A DNA stretch of 40,274 bases from Armatimonadetes bacterium JP3_11 (GCA_002254605.1 NKPV01000006.1:1-40274); one strand, 5' to 3'; numbered from the stretch's first letter, positions 1-9,614 are shown. A program made the numbers and translations. The notes: generated from the letters alone by a model not told the origin.

Positions 1-1310
1 TCAAGGTCGTGTGCTGTGAACATGGCGTACATCATCGCGCACTTCTCAACGCCGATTCCATGCTCGCCCGTGAGGCTGCCTCCCTCGCGCAGGCAGAGTG
101 CGAGGATTTCGTCGCCTGCTTCCACCACGCGCGCGACTTGGTCGGGGTCGGAATCGTCGAAGAGCAATACAGGGTGCAGGTTGCCATCGCCAGCGTGGAA
201 CACATTTGCGAGTTTGAGTTGGTATTTCGCGGCGATGTGTGCGGCTTCGCGCAGCACTTGGGGCAGTTTCGAGCGGGGGATAACACCGTCTTGGGTGACG
301 CATGAGGGTGCGAGTCGTCCGAGTGCGCCAATCGCCTTTTTCCGTGCTGCCCACAGCTGCGCGCGTTCCTGCGGTGTGGCGGCACGACGCACCTCGCGGG
401 CGCGATGGCGCTGGCAGATTTCCATCACGTTCGACTGTTCACCCTCCAACTCCGCCTCTAAGCCGTCGAGTTCGATGAGCAGCACCGCTTCCGCATCCAG
501 CGGGAAGCCATAGCCGAATGCGGCTTCCACCGCCTGCAGCGTGAGCGCGTCCATCAGTTCCAGCGCAGCAGGCACAATTCCGCCCGCGATAATGTCGGAC
601 ACGGTCTGGCTGGCGTCTTCCAGCGTCTCGAACACCGCCAGCAGGGTTCGCACGGCTTGTGGGTTGGGTGTCAGGCGCGCCACGACTTCCGTCACTATCG
701 CCAGCGTGCCCTCACTGCCGGTGAGTAGCCCTATCAGGTCGTAGCCGAGCGGTTCATCCTCCACGCCGCCCAGTTCCACCACCTCGCCGTCAGGTAGGAC
801 GATTTGTAAGCCGGTGATATGATTCACCGTGACGCCGTATTTGAGGGTATGGGGCCCGCCCGAGTTTTCCGCCACATTCCCGCCAATCGTACATGCCCCC
901 TGCGAGGATGGGTCGGGTGCGAAGTGAAGGTTCTCGCGTTGTACCGCTTTACTGAGTTGATAGTTCACCGCCCCTGCCTGTGCGCGCAGGCGTCGGTTGC
1001 GGGCATCCACCCACAGGATACGGTTCATACGACTGGATGCTATCACAATCCCGCCGTGAACTGCCAGTGCGCCGCCCGATAGCCCTGTACCCGCGCCGCG
1101 CGGCGTTATCGGTAGCCCCTCGCGATTTGCCAATTTCACAATCGCGGCGACCTGGTTGGTGCTTTGGGGCAACACGACCACCGTCGGCAACGATTTTTCA
1201 ATCGTGTAGGCGTCGCAGTCGTATGCCAGCAATTGCACGGGGTCGGTAATCACCCCATCCGCGCCCACAATCTGTTCCAGTTCTCTGCGCAACGCTTCCG
1301 AGAGGTTCAT
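1..1310 (-). CDS. glcD: FAD-linked oxidase, glycolate oxidase subunit GlcD (C-terminus cut by window edge)
   Basis: Own translation of the minus strand from ATG at 1310: MNLSEALRRELEQIVGADGVITDP...TPRGAGTGLSGGA...GACTIGGNVAENSGGPHTLKYG...GLLTGSEGTLAIVTE...NVFHAGDGNLHP...GGSLTGEHGIGVEK. Absent from the ORF track because it runs off the edge. Confidence 0.93.
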   Translation of the reverse strand, partial: MNLSEALRRELEQIVGADGVITDPVQLLAYDCDAYTIEKSLPTVVVLPQSTNQVAAIVKLANREGLPITPRGAGTGLSGGALAVHGGIVIASSRMNRILWVDARNRRLRAQAGAVNYQLSKAVQRENLHFAPDPSSQGACTIGGNVAENSGGPHTLKYGVTVNHITGLQIVLPDGEVVELGGVEDEPLGYDLIGLLTGSEGTLAIVTEVVARLTPNPQAVRTLLAVFETLEDASQTVSDIIAGGIVPAALELMDALTLQAVEAAFGYGFPLDAEAVLLIELDGLEAELEGEQSNVMEICQRHRAREVRRAATPQERAQLWAARKKAIGALGRLAPSCVTQDGVIPRSKLPQVLREAAHIAAKYQLKLANVFHAGDGNLHPVLLFDDSDPDQVARVVEAGDEILALCLREGGSLTGEHGIGVEKCAMMYAMFTAHDL

Positions 1311-1597
1311 CTCAATCCCTGGATCACCAAGCCAATCAGTACAGCGACGCCGAGCAGTGCGAGCGCTATCCAGCTGTAGCGTGCCGCCTGTCGGTCGCGC
1401 TCCTTCGCGAGCCACGCCAAATGCGCCAGTGCAGCCAAAGGCGTCAGAAGCAACAGCCCCAACCCCAGATTAATCAGCCAGTTCGTCGTATCGCCCCGCG
1501 CAAGGTGCCACATCCAGCCCGCTGCCATCAACAGTGCGCTGGCATAGGTCAGCCTCCGATAGGTCTGCGCCAAACTCTTCTCAATCTCGCCGCGCAT
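1307..1597 (-). CDS. small membrane protein, unknown function
   Basis: Start at MRGEIEKSL (1597) with GGTACAAT 6 nt upstream; two hydrophobic segments; stop overlaps the glcD start (ATGA). Confidence 0.6.
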   Translation of the reverse strand: MRGEIEKSLAQTYRRLTYASALLMAAGWMWHLARGDTTNWLINLGLGLLLLTPLAALAHLAWLAKERDRQAARYSWIALALLGVAVLIGLVIQGLR

Positions 1598-2477
1598 GGC
1601 TGGATTGTACCTGCTGCGGCAACGCAACAAATTGACCCGCTTCGTACCGCAACAGCGTATAGCGTTGCGCGTGCGACCAATGTATTACCAGTTTGTCGGG
1701 CAAGACGATAAGTTCATCACCTGCTGGAGTGCGCACGCCCTCTGGGGGCAGGAATATGTCGTATGGGCTGGAGAGTGTCGCAACACCATTGGCATATTGG
1801 ACGCTGGTATCGGTGCGCAGGCGCATCGTGAACCGACTGGCGATGAACATCGGCTGCGACGCGCGCTCCGGCAACCAGATTGCCACGCCTTCGTGGAAGC
1901 CCGCCCGCCAAATGTAGGCTCCATGAAAATGGTCAGGCAGGCTTAGGATGAGTAGGGGACGGTCTACGGGGGCATTTGCCAGCGATAATACGCTCTTACG
2001 CGCCAGCATCCCCGCTTCGCGCCAAGCGTCCACTTGACGCAGTGTACCGAAATAGTAAGCCAGAGCCACCATCACCCACGCGACGCCCATGAGTCGGCTG
2101 CGTTGCCCCCAGCGCGCTATTAGTGCGCCGACAATCACTGCCACGAATGCCGAAGCCAGATACGAGTAGCGACTGTTCAAAAAATACCATGGCGACGGTT
2201 TGAAAATCAGCACGGGCACTAACGCAATCACCGTGAACCCTGTCAGGAGATACCAGTCCACCTTGAGAGTATGCTGAGGAGTCGCTTTGCGCCGAGCGTA
2301 AATACATAAGCCTACCCCTACCCCCCACATGCCCCACAAGAGCGTATCCCACGGGTCGCGCCCCAGTCCATACAAATATGCTTTCCAACAACGGTTTCCT
2401 GCAGGGCAGGAGATTTTCCAACGGCGCCGAACCAGATTGCCGTGCTCATCCCAATACGCGACCATAATCCGTCGCAT
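1581..2477 (-). CDS. membrane protein resembling the C-terminal part of glycosyltransferase/TMTC-like proteins
   Basis: ORF 298 aa with WYFLNSRYSYLASAFVAVIVGALIARW; start uncertain, overlaps rhomboid start. Confidence 0.5.
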   Translation of the reverse strand: MRRIMVAYWDEHGNLVRRRWKISCPAGNRCWKAYLYGLGRDPWDTLLWGMWGVGVGLCIYARRKATPQHTLKVDWYLLTGFTVIALVPVLIFKPSPWYFLNSRYSYLASAFVAVIVGALIARWGQRSRLMGVAWVMVALAYYFGTLRQVDAWREAGMLARKSVLSLANAPVDRPLLILSLPDHFHGAYIWRAGFHEGVAIWLPERASQPMFIASRFTMRLRTDTSVQYANGVATLSSPYDIFLPPEGVRTPAGDELIVLPDKLVIHWSHAQRYTLLRYEAGQFVALPQQVQSSHARRD

Positions 2478-3137
2478 CGGTTTCCGTTCGTGACGGTCGG
2501 GCTCATCGTGGTGAATGTGATGGTGTTCCTGATGCAGTTGCTCGACCCGCGCATTACCTATGTGTATGCCGCCGTTCCCTACGAAATCACCGGCGCTGAG
2601 CTAACCCCGATGGCGCGGATGTGGCAGTTTCAGGTAGGAGCCCGTACCGAGCCTGTCGTTCACCCCTGGCTGACGATTCTCACCAGCATGTTCTTGCATG
2701 GGGGTTATCTCCACATCATTGGCAACATGTGGTCGTTGTGGATTTTTGGCAACAATGTGGAGGACGCGCTGGGGCACTTTCGGTATCTGCTGTTGTATCT
2801 GTTTTGGGGCGTTGTGGCGGCGTTGTCGCATATTCTGTTCAACTGGGGGTCGCCTGTCCCAGTGGTGGGGGCGAGCGGGGCGATTGCGGGCGTGATGGGC
2901 GCCTATCTGCTGTTGTTCCCCCACGCACGGATTGACTGCGTCCTCTGGTTTTTCATTATCACTTTTGTGGAGGTGCCTGCGATTTTCTTCTTAGTTTTCT
3001 GGTTCGTATCGCAGTTTCTTATCTATAATCCGGGCGTTGCGTATTTGGCGCATATTGGCGGTTTTGTGGCGGGGTTTCTCACCGTCAAACTGCTGGGCGG
3101 TCCTGAGCGACTGCTTTACCGGCGGAGGTGGTACTAA
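2442..3137 (+). CDS. rhomboid family intramembrane serine protease
   Basis: GTG start; MLIPIRDHNPSHRFPFVT N-terminus, HGGYLHIIGNMWSLWIFG, catalytic GASGAIAGVMGAY, AHIGGFVAGF. Confidence 0.93.
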   Translation: MLIPIRDHNPSHRFPFVTVGLIVVNVMVFLMQLLDPRITYVYAAVPYEITGAELTPMARMWQFQVGARTEPVVHPWLTILTSMFLHGGYLHIIGNMWSLWIFGNNVEDALGHFRYLLLYLFWGVVAALSHILFNWGSPVPVVGASGAIAGVMGAYLLLFPHARIDCVLWFFIITFVEVPAIFFLVFWFVSQFLIYNPGVAYLAHIGGFVAGFLTVKLLGGPERLLYRRRWY

Positions 3138-3180
3138 AGCGGTTCCCTGCTCCCAGTGAAAGCGGGGAACCGCTAACCGT
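3138..3180 (+). terminator. intrinsic terminator-like hairpin after rhomboid gene
   Basis: AGCGGTTCCC (3138-3147) pairs with GGGAACCGCT (3165-3174), followed by aaccgttttgttt. Confidence 0.65.
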
Positions 3181-3215
3181 TTTGTTTGCGAGATGTCCCA
3201 CCTCTGCGGAACAGG

Positions 3216-3971
3216 TTATCGTCCCGACTTCATCCGGAGCGCCGCCTCATAGCGGGCGTTGACAACATTCCAGTCGATCGCCTGAATGAAGGCGTCGATA
3301 TAGCGGGCGCGCGCCGTCTGGAAGTCGAGATAGTACGCGTGTTCGTACACATCCATCGCCAGGAGCACGGTGCAGTGCCACACGGGGAAGGTGTTTTGGG
3401 CGTCGCCGATATAGTTGAACAGGCTGCCGTCGTCATGGTCATATGCCAGCCACACCCAGCCGCGTCCGCCCATGCCGGTGCCCTTCAGGTCTTCCAGCCA
3501 GCGCTCGTAGGAGCCGAAGTAGCGTGCCAGCGCCGCCCGCAACTCACTGCTCGGCTCCGAGCCGCCGCCCCCGATGTTCTCGAAGTAGAGTTCGTGATTC
3601 TTGACCCCGCCCAGGGCAAAGGTGTAATCGACTTTCAGTGAGCGGATGAGGCTATAGGTCTGGTTGCCTTTGCTGAAGTCTTCCGAGGTAAGTTGAGCCA
3701 GTGTGCGGCGGATTTCGTTCGTCTTGTTCACGTACCCCTGGTAGAGTTTGTAGTGTTCCTCGTGCGTTTTGCGCGAAATGCCGAATTTCTCGGTCTCAAA
3801 CACTTTTTCGGGTAGGGGCTTCGCCGTTACTTCAACAACCTGAATCTCAGCCATAGTGGATACCCTCCTGTTGGTTGGAATTGCCAGCGCGTAGGGAGCC
3901 AGTGTCGCCAAGGCGGTGGTTGCCGCCGCCTGCTGTAGGAACTCCCGACGCGAAAGGCGTTTTGCACTCAT
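3216..3971 (-). CDS. Fe/Mn superoxide dismutase-like protein with Tat signal peptide
   Basis: MSAKRLSRREFLQQAAATTALATLAPYALA; SOD motifs HEEHYKLYQGYVNKTN, NHELYFENIGGGGSEP, DVYEHAYYLDFQ. Confidence 0.88.
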   Translation of the reverse strand: MSAKRLSRREFLQQAAATTALATLAPYALAIPTNRRVSTMAEIQVVEVTAKPLPEKVFETEKFGISRKTHEEHYKLYQGYVNKTNEIRRTLAQLTSEDFSKGNQTYSLIRSLKVDYTFALGGVKNHELYFENIGGGGSEPSSELRAALARYFGSYERWLEDLKGTGMGGRGWVWLAYDHDDGSLFNYIGDAQNTFPVWHCTVLLAMDVYEHAYYLDFQTARARYIDAFIQAIDWNVVNARYEAALRMKSGR

Positions 3972-4057
3972 AGCATCAAGATTATACCTGCTCGATCTAC
4001 TGGGGTGCTCTCTGGGAGCGGTTTCGGTATGCTTATGCCTCCTACGCTGGCGGGAGG

Positions 4058-5425
4058 CTACCTGTCGTTGCGTAGCACATCGTCATAGGTTTCGCGTTCT
4101 ACGATGATCCGCGCGTTGCCATCGCGTACCGCGACCATTGCTGGGCGTGGGTAGCGGTTGTATTGGCTGCTCATCGAGTAGGCATAGGCGCCAGTGGTCA
4201 GCAGGGCGATCACATCTCCCGCGCGCGTTTCAGGGAGCATGGCGCAGTCAATAATCGGGTCGGTCTCGCAGTGTTTCCCCAAAATACGATAGGGGTGGGT
4301 GTGGGGTTCTGCGCGGCGACCGACATGCACAGCGGTATAGCGCGCGCCGTACATCTGCGGACGGGGATTGTCCGACACGCCGCCGTCTACAATCAGGTAC
4401 TCACGCGGCAAATCGGGGTGTTCGTGGGGGACATGTTTCACAGCGCCCACACGGTAGAGCGTGATTCCCGCTTCGGCAATCAGCGAGCGTCCTGGCTCCA
4501 CGCCAAGCGCAGGTTCGGGGAAACCGTATTGCCTGCATGCAGCACGCAACGCATCTACCAGCGTTCGGGCGTACTCCTTCACCGCAGGCGGATTGTCTTC
4601 GGGGACATAGCGCACCGCCAGCCCACCGCCGATGTTGAGCAGGGGCGCGACATAGCCGTATCGCTGTTGCACGCTTTGTGCAAATGTCGCCATCGCCTGC
4701 ACGGCTGCTGCAAACGCGCTTAGGTCGCTTATCTGGGAACCGATATGGCAGTGGAAGCCGATGAGTCGGAGCCGTGGGTCGCCGAGAATCCGTTCCACGG
4801 CGCGGTAGGCGTCCCCATTGAGCAGGTGAAAGCCGAACTTGCTATCGCGTTGCCCTGTGCGGATTAGGGGGTGGGTTTCGGCGTCCACTTCTGGCGCGAT
4901 TCGTAGGAGAATCGGGAATTCCGCGTCCGCTTTGCGTGCAGTCGTGGTAGGGAGATTGGAACTCGCCTTGCCGTCGCTGGGGGCGCAGGGCAGGGAAGTG
5001 AGGAGGTTGACCAGCCGTTCTATCTCCTCGAAGTTATCCACCACGATAGCGCCCACGCCCGCCTCGATTGCCATCTGAAGTTCGGCGTCCGTCTTATAGA
5101 CCCCGTGCAGATGGATTCTGGCAGGTGGGAATCCTGCTTGTAGCGCGGTATACAGTTCGCCACCCGAGGCGGCATCGAGTCCCAGCCCCTCCTCGGCGAT
5201 AATCTGGCAGAGGGCGCGGTTCAACGCCGCTTTGCCAGCGTACACGATGTCCGTATCGGGTTTGAGATTCTCGAACGCGGTGCGATATTCTCGGCAACGC
5301 AGGCGCAAAGCGGTCTCATCCAGCACATAGAGCGGTGTGCCGAACTGTTCAGCGAGTTCCAGCGCGTCGCAGCCGCCAATCTCCAGGCGACCGCGCGTGT
5401 TGATTTTCTGGGTGCCCAACAACAT
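4058..5425 (-). CDS. lysA: diaminopimelate decarboxylase
   Basis: Start reassigned to MLLGTQKINTRGRLEIGGCDA (5425; GGTATACT 9 nt upstream). YAGKAALNRALCQIIAEEGLGLDAASGGEL, GFHCHIGSQ, GGGLAVRY, EPGRSLIAEAG. Confidence 0.93.
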   Translation of the reverse strand: MLLGTQKINTRGRLEIGGCDALELAEQFGTPLYVLDETALRLRCREYRTAFENLKPDTDIVYAGKAALNRALCQIIAEEGLGLDAASGGELYTALQAGFPPARIHLHGVYKTDAELQMAIEAGVGAIVVDNFEEIERLVNLLTSLPCAPSDGKASSNLPTTTARKADAEFPILLRIAPEVDAETHPLIRTGQRDSKFGFHLLNGDAYRAVERILGDPRLRLIGFHCHIGSQISDLSAFAAAVQAMATFAQSVQQRYGYVAPLLNIGGGLAVRYVPEDNPPAVKEYARTLVDALRAACRQYGFPEPALGVEPGRSLIAEAGITLYRVGAVKHVPHEHPDLPREYLIVDGGVSDNPRPQMYGARYTAVHVGRRAEPHTHPYRILGKHCETDPIIDCAMLPETRAGDVIALLTTGAYAYSMSSQYNRYPRPAMVAVRDGNARIIVERETYDDVLRNDR

Positions 5426-5478
5426 CGGCGAGGGAGTATACCTCGCGTAGCGATACCTGCGCGGTATACTATGTCGGC

Positions 5479-6705
5479 ATGCTCGACAAGCGCGATCTCC
5501 AAAAATGTATTCACTGTGGGTTATGCCTGCAAGCATGTCCGACCTATGTTGCTACAGGGCAGGAAGCCGAGTCACCCCGCGGCAGGATTTACCTGATGCG
5601 TCAAGCGCATGAGGGGCGCCTCGAGTGGTCGCAGGTACGCCCGCATATCGATGCGTGCATGGGGTGTTTGGGCTGTCAGACGGCGTGTCCCTCGGGGGTG
5701 CCCTATGCGAAGCTCATCGAAGCGGCGCGTGCGGAGGTCGAAACCCATGCACGCGCGCCTCTGCAACGCTTTATGCGCCGGCAGGCGATCAAGCACTTCA
5801 CAACGCCTCAGCGGCTGCGCCTGATGCTTCGGCTGGCGCAGCGTGTGGGGATGCGTCGTCCTCCGCGCTGGCTGGCGAGACGGCTGGGCGCCGACGGAGT
5901 CGCCCTGCGCTTGCCGACGCTGCCCGCCCAAGCGTGGCGACCGACGCGCACGGTGTATCCCGCTCAGGGAACGCCCAAAGCCCGTGTCGGGTTGCTGCTC
6001 GGATGTGCGATGCAGGTGCTCTTTGACCGCGTGCATCGGGCAACCATCGGGATGCTTACGCTCGCTGGCTACGAGGTGCATGTGCCCCGCAAGCAGGGGT
6101 GCTGTGGCGCGTTGTGGGTGCATAACGGCTACCCGCAAGAAGCGCAACGCAATGCGCACGTCCTGTTTGAAGCGTTTCGCACGGTGGATTACATCGCGGT
6201 GAACGCGGCAGGCTGCGGCTCCACGATGAAGGAGTACGGACTGCTGTTTCAGGGCACACCCGAGCACGCAGTCGCCGAGGAGTTCGCCCGTCGCGTGCGC
6301 GATGTGCATGAGTTGCTCTATCAAGCGGATTTGCCCGCGCCGAAACGCGACGATTCGTTAACCATTACCTACCATGACGCCTGCCACCTTGTGCATGGGC
6401 AAGGCATTCGCGTGCAACCGCGCGCCTTGCTCCAACGCCTACCAAGCGTCCAACTGATCGAGATGGACGGCGCGGAGATGTGCTGTGGTTCGGCGGGGAT
6501 TTACAATCTGCTGCAGCCCAAGTTAGCATGTGACGCGCTCCTGCGCAAAGTGCAAAACATCCGCAATACGGGCGCGACGATTGTCGCCAGCGCGAACCCC
6601 GGTTGCACGCTTTGGATACGGCAGGGTCTTCAGGAGGCGGGGCTGCCCGTGCAAGTGTTGCATCCAGTGGAGATTCTGGCGAAAGCCTACGACGCCATGC
6701 CATAA
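5479..6705 (+). CDS. glcF: glycolate oxidase iron-sulfur subunit GlcF
   Basis: CIHCGLCLQACPTY, CMGCLGCQTACPSGVPY, two CCG motifs (QGCCGALWVHNG, EMCCGSAGIYN). Confidence 0.93.
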   Translation: MLDKRDLQKCIHCGLCLQACPTYVATGQEAESPRGRIYLMRQAHEGRLEWSQVRPHIDACMGCLGCQTACPSGVPYAKLIEAARAEVETHARAPLQRFMRRQAIKHFTTPQRLRLMLRLAQRVGMRRPPRWLARRLGADGVALRLPTLPAQAWRPTRTVYPAQGTPKARVGLLLGCAMQVLFDRVHRATIGMLTLAGYEVHVPRKQGCCGALWVHNGYPQEAQRNAHVLFEAFRTVDYIAVNAAGCGSTMKEYGLLFQGTPEHAVAEEFARRVRDVHELLYQADLPAPKRDDSLTITYHDACHLVHGQGIRVQPRALLQRLPSVQLIEMDGAEMCCGSAGIYNLLQPKLACDALLRKVQNIRNTGATIVASANPGCTLWIRQGLQEAGLPVQVLHPVEILAKAYDAMP

Positions 6706-6713
6706 TAATCTTT

Positions 6714-7256
6714 ATGCGGTTTCGCAAGCACGAACCTCCGCGCTGGCTTCGGCGCTGGTGTCCCGATGAGCATGTACAAAGTGTTACGGAAATCACGCCG
6801 GAGCACCTACAGGCGATGGGCATTCGGGCGCTGCTTCTTGATTTAGACAACACGATTACCCCTTGGCGCAGTCGCCAAGTGCCCGCCGAGATCGTCGAGT
6901 GGGTGAAGCGGATGCAAGCGGCGGGCATCCAGCTTTGCTTCGTTTCCAACACGCGCAATCTGGGCAGGCTCCAGTGGCTGAGCGAGCAGTTGAACATTCC
7001 CTACGCGCGGGGACCGATGAAGCCCCGTCGCGCTATGCTGCGCCGCGCCCTGGAGACGCTGGATGTGGAGCCACAACACGCGGCGATTGTGGGCGACCAA
7101 CTGTTTACCGATGTGTGGGGAGGCAACCGACTCGGGATTTACACCATCTGGGTACACCCGATGCACCCGCGCGAGTTCATCGGTACCCGTGTGAGCCGTC
7201 AAGTAGAGAAGTGGCTGCTGAAGCGTCTCAAACGCTATCAGCAGGACGATGCGTGA
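6714..7256 (+). CDS. YqeG-family HAD IIIA-type phosphatase
   Basis: MRFRKHEPPRWLRRWCPDEHVQSVTEI...LLLDLDNTITPW...GDQLFTDVWGGNRLGIYTIWV. Confidence 0.88.
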   Translation: MRFRKHEPPRWLRRWCPDEHVQSVTEITPEHLQAMGIRALLLDLDNTITPWRSRQVPAEIVEWVKRMQAAGIQLCFVSNTRNLGRLQWLSEQLNIPYARGPMKPRRAMLRRALETLDVEPQHAAIVGDQLFTDVWGGNRLGIYTIWVHPMHPREFIGTRVSRQVEKWLLKRLKRYQQDDA

Positions 7257-7277
7257 GGCGGTGTCGCGCAGCGCGGT

Positions 7278-8270
7278 TTAGAGGTTTGGAATGCTGACGG
7301 GCGCCCCGCGCCGTACCGATTCGTAGCCTGCGATAGCGACTGCGGCGGCTCGGTAGCCGTCTTCGCCGGTCGCTAAGGTCTGCCGCGCCTCGCCTGCGAC
7401 AATCCGCAAAAACTCGTCCACCATCAGATAGTCGATGTTGTCGCCCCAGAAGACCTGCTTGATGCGCCCGGCGCGGTCATCGTAGTGGACGAGGTACTGC
7501 GCGAACATGTCCATCTCAATGATTCCGCGTGTGCCGACCGCCGCGAGCGTGACATCGCCCCAAGTGGGGAAGGTTTTCGGGCGCGACCAGCTCGAATCGA
7601 GCGTGGCGAACACGCCGTTTTGCAGCGTCATCGTGAGCATCGCGGTGTCGTCGAAGGCGCCGTGGAACATATTGTTGCCCGTTTCGGCGTACACTTCGGT
7701 AATCTCCTGACCCGTGAGCAGCCGTATTAGGTCTGCGACATGCACTGTGTGGTCGATCATAGCGCCGCCGCCCGCCAGTTCGGGGTCATTGAACCAGCCG
7801 CCGGGGTTCGAACCGCGGTTGGTTCCTCGCAAGGCGAGCAGCTCGCCGATGGCGCCCGATTCCACCATGCGCTTCATCTGCTGGAACGCGGGGCTGAAAC
7901 GGCATGGAAATGCTGTAAAGAGATGGATCCCTGCCCCTTGCGCCGCCGCCAGCATCGCCTTGCCGTCCTCGAGTTTGGTCATTAGGGGCTTTTCGCAGAG
8001 GATATGCTTGCCCGCGGCAGCCGCCATCTGCGCCAAGCGCGCATGATGGACATTCTCCGAGCAGATAATCACCGCTTGCACATCCGACGCAAGAAGCGAT
8101 TCGTAACTGTCGAACGCCTGCACTTCGAACTGTTGGGCTTTGGCTTGCGCGCGCGCCGTGTCGTGGTCGGCGATCCCAACAAACTCAGCGCGTGGGTTGC
8201 TCTTCAAGCAGTGCGCATAACTGTCGGCGTGTAGGTGCGCGAAACTCATAATGGCTACTTTGACTTTCAT
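7278..8270 (-). CDS. Gfo/Idh/MocA family oxidoreductase
   Basis: VKVAIMSFAHLHADSYAHCLK...VIICSENVHHARLAQMAAAAGKHILCEKPLM; ATGA overlap with the gene upstream. Confidence 0.9.
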   Translation of the reverse strand: MKVKVAIMSFAHLHADSYAHCLKSNPRAEFVGIADHDTARAQAKAQQFEVQAFDSYESLLASDVQAVIICSENVHHARLAQMAAAAGKHILCEKPLMTKLEDGKAMLAAAQGAGIHLFTAFPCRFSPAFQQMKRMVESGAIGELLALRGTNRGSNPGGWFNDPELAGGGAMIDHTVHVADLIRLLTGQEITEVYAETGNNMFHGAFDDTAMLTMTLQNGVFATLDSSWSRPKTFPTWGDVTLAAVGTRGIIEMDMFAQYLVHYDDRAGRIKQVFWGDNIDYLMVDEFLRIVAGEARQTLATGEDGYRAAAVAIAGYESVRRGAPVSIPNL

Positions 8271-9247
8271 AGCGACACAACCCTCCCTGTTTGCGCCGAT
8301 TCGATAGCGGCGAGCGCGAGCCGCACCGCGTTATAACCGTCCTCTACCGTGATTTCGGGGGGCTGACCCGTTTGCACGCAGTCGATGAAGTGGCGCAACT
8401 CCCGATAGTATGGGTTCTGCACGGCGGGGCTTTCGGGAATCTGTACGCCGCCGCCTGCGCCCCCGTCCGCGCGGGTGGCAATTTGTAGCGCGACCTGTCG
8501 CGTCGAGTCGTACTCAAGCATCCCCGAATCGCCGCAGACTTCGAAGTTCACCTTGAAGCCGCCGGGGTCGCACCAAGTGCCTTCGATATGCCCGACAGCG
8601 CCGTTTTTGAACTTGAGCGTGACCAGCGTGTAGTCCAGATGCTCCAGTTGGCGGAAGGTGAGCGCTTTGGCATACACCCGCTCCACCGCGCCCAGCGTCC
8701 AGAGCATCCAGTCGAAGTCGTGAATGATGAGGTCTAAGATGACGCCGCCGCTTTTCATGAAGTCGGCATACCAGTCGCTATTGGTGCGGGGAAAATCGCC
8801 GCCGCGTCGCATGCGTACCGCAGCGACCGTGCCCACTGCGCCGCTTTTCACCAGTTGATGCGCTGTGCGGTATTCGGGGAAGAAGCGCAGCACATGCGCG
8901 GGCATAAAGAGGGTGTTGTGCTGCTTTACAGCGTTCACGATTCGCTCGCACTCTTCGAGGGTGCGTGCGAGGGGTTTCTCGCACACAACCGCTTTGCCTG
9001 CCTCAATCGCGGGCAGGGCATACTCCGCATGCCGATAGGTAGGCGTGCAGATGTCTACCACATCGCACTGGTTGAACAAGTCGTTGAGCGTGTTCGCCAC
9101 GCGCACGCCGTATTCCTGCGCAAAGCCTTGCGCCCGATCGGGATGGTGGTCGTAGACTGCCGCCACCTCCACATCGGGCATCTGGCGGTAGGCGTTCATA
9201 TGTTGACGCCCCATCGTGCCTAATCCGATAATGCCGACTCTGGTCAT
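8267..9247 (-). CDS. Gfo/Idh/MocA family oxidoreductase
   Basis: MTRVGIIGLGTMGRQHMNAYRQ...CEKPLARTLEEC...GGVILDLIIHDFDWMLW. The ORF-track start at 9268 is an alternative TTG. Confidence 0.9.
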   Translation of the reverse strand: MTRVGIIGLGTMGRQHMNAYRQMPDVEVAAVYDHHPDRAQGFAQEYGVRVANTLNDLFNQCDVVDICTPTYRHAEYALPAIEAGKAVVCEKPLARTLEECERIVNAVKQHNTLFMPAHVLRFFPEYRTAHQLVKSGAVGTVAAVRMRRGGDFPRTNSDWYADFMKSGGVILDLIIHDFDWMLWTLGAVERVYAKALTFRQLEHLDYTLVTLKFKNGAVGHIEGTWCDPGGFKVNFEVCGDSGMLEYDSTRQVALQIATRADGGAGGGVQIPESPAVQNPYYRELRHFIDCVQTGQPPEITVEDGYNAVRLALAAIESAQTGRVVSL

Positions 9248-9324
9248 ATCTATTTGTTGATTCGCCAAGCGGGTCAGGTTTCCTGCCCCTGCAAAAAGCC
9301 GTTCGACACGCCAGAATTACCTGT

Positions 9325-9585
9325 ATGAGCCAAGGCGAAGTGCTGGAGTTAGGGCGTCAGGCGATGCTGGTGGGCTTGCAGGTCGCAATGCCCGTGCTGA
9401 TGGCTGCGCTCGTGGTGGGGCTTATTGTGAGTGTGTTTCAAGCCGTCACGCAGATTCAGGAGATGACGCTCCAGTTCGTGCCTAAAATGCTGGCTGTTGG
9501 TCTGGTCGCGCTTGTTGCCGGGGGATGGATGCTGACGCAGATGGTGGAGTTTATGGGCAGAGTGCTGGCGAACTTGCCTCCATAG
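9325..9585 (+). CDS. fliQ: flagellar export apparatus protein FliQ
   Basis: 86 aa, two TM; QAMLVGLQVAMPVLMAALVVGLIVSVFQAVTQIQEMTLQFVPKM. Confidence 0.9.
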   Translation: MSQGEVLELGRQAMLVGLQVAMPVLMAALVVGLIVSVFQAVTQIQEMTLQFVPKMLAVGLVALVAGGWMLTQMVEFMGRVLANLPP

Positions 9586-9614
9586 CGAGAGTGTGAGCGT
9601 GTGGTCCTACGAGG

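Noticed and set aside
5426-5536. N-terminal extension of lysA in the ORF track
   Set aside because: It overlaps glcF and crosses the lysA promoter; family N-terminus and GGTATACT box support 5425.
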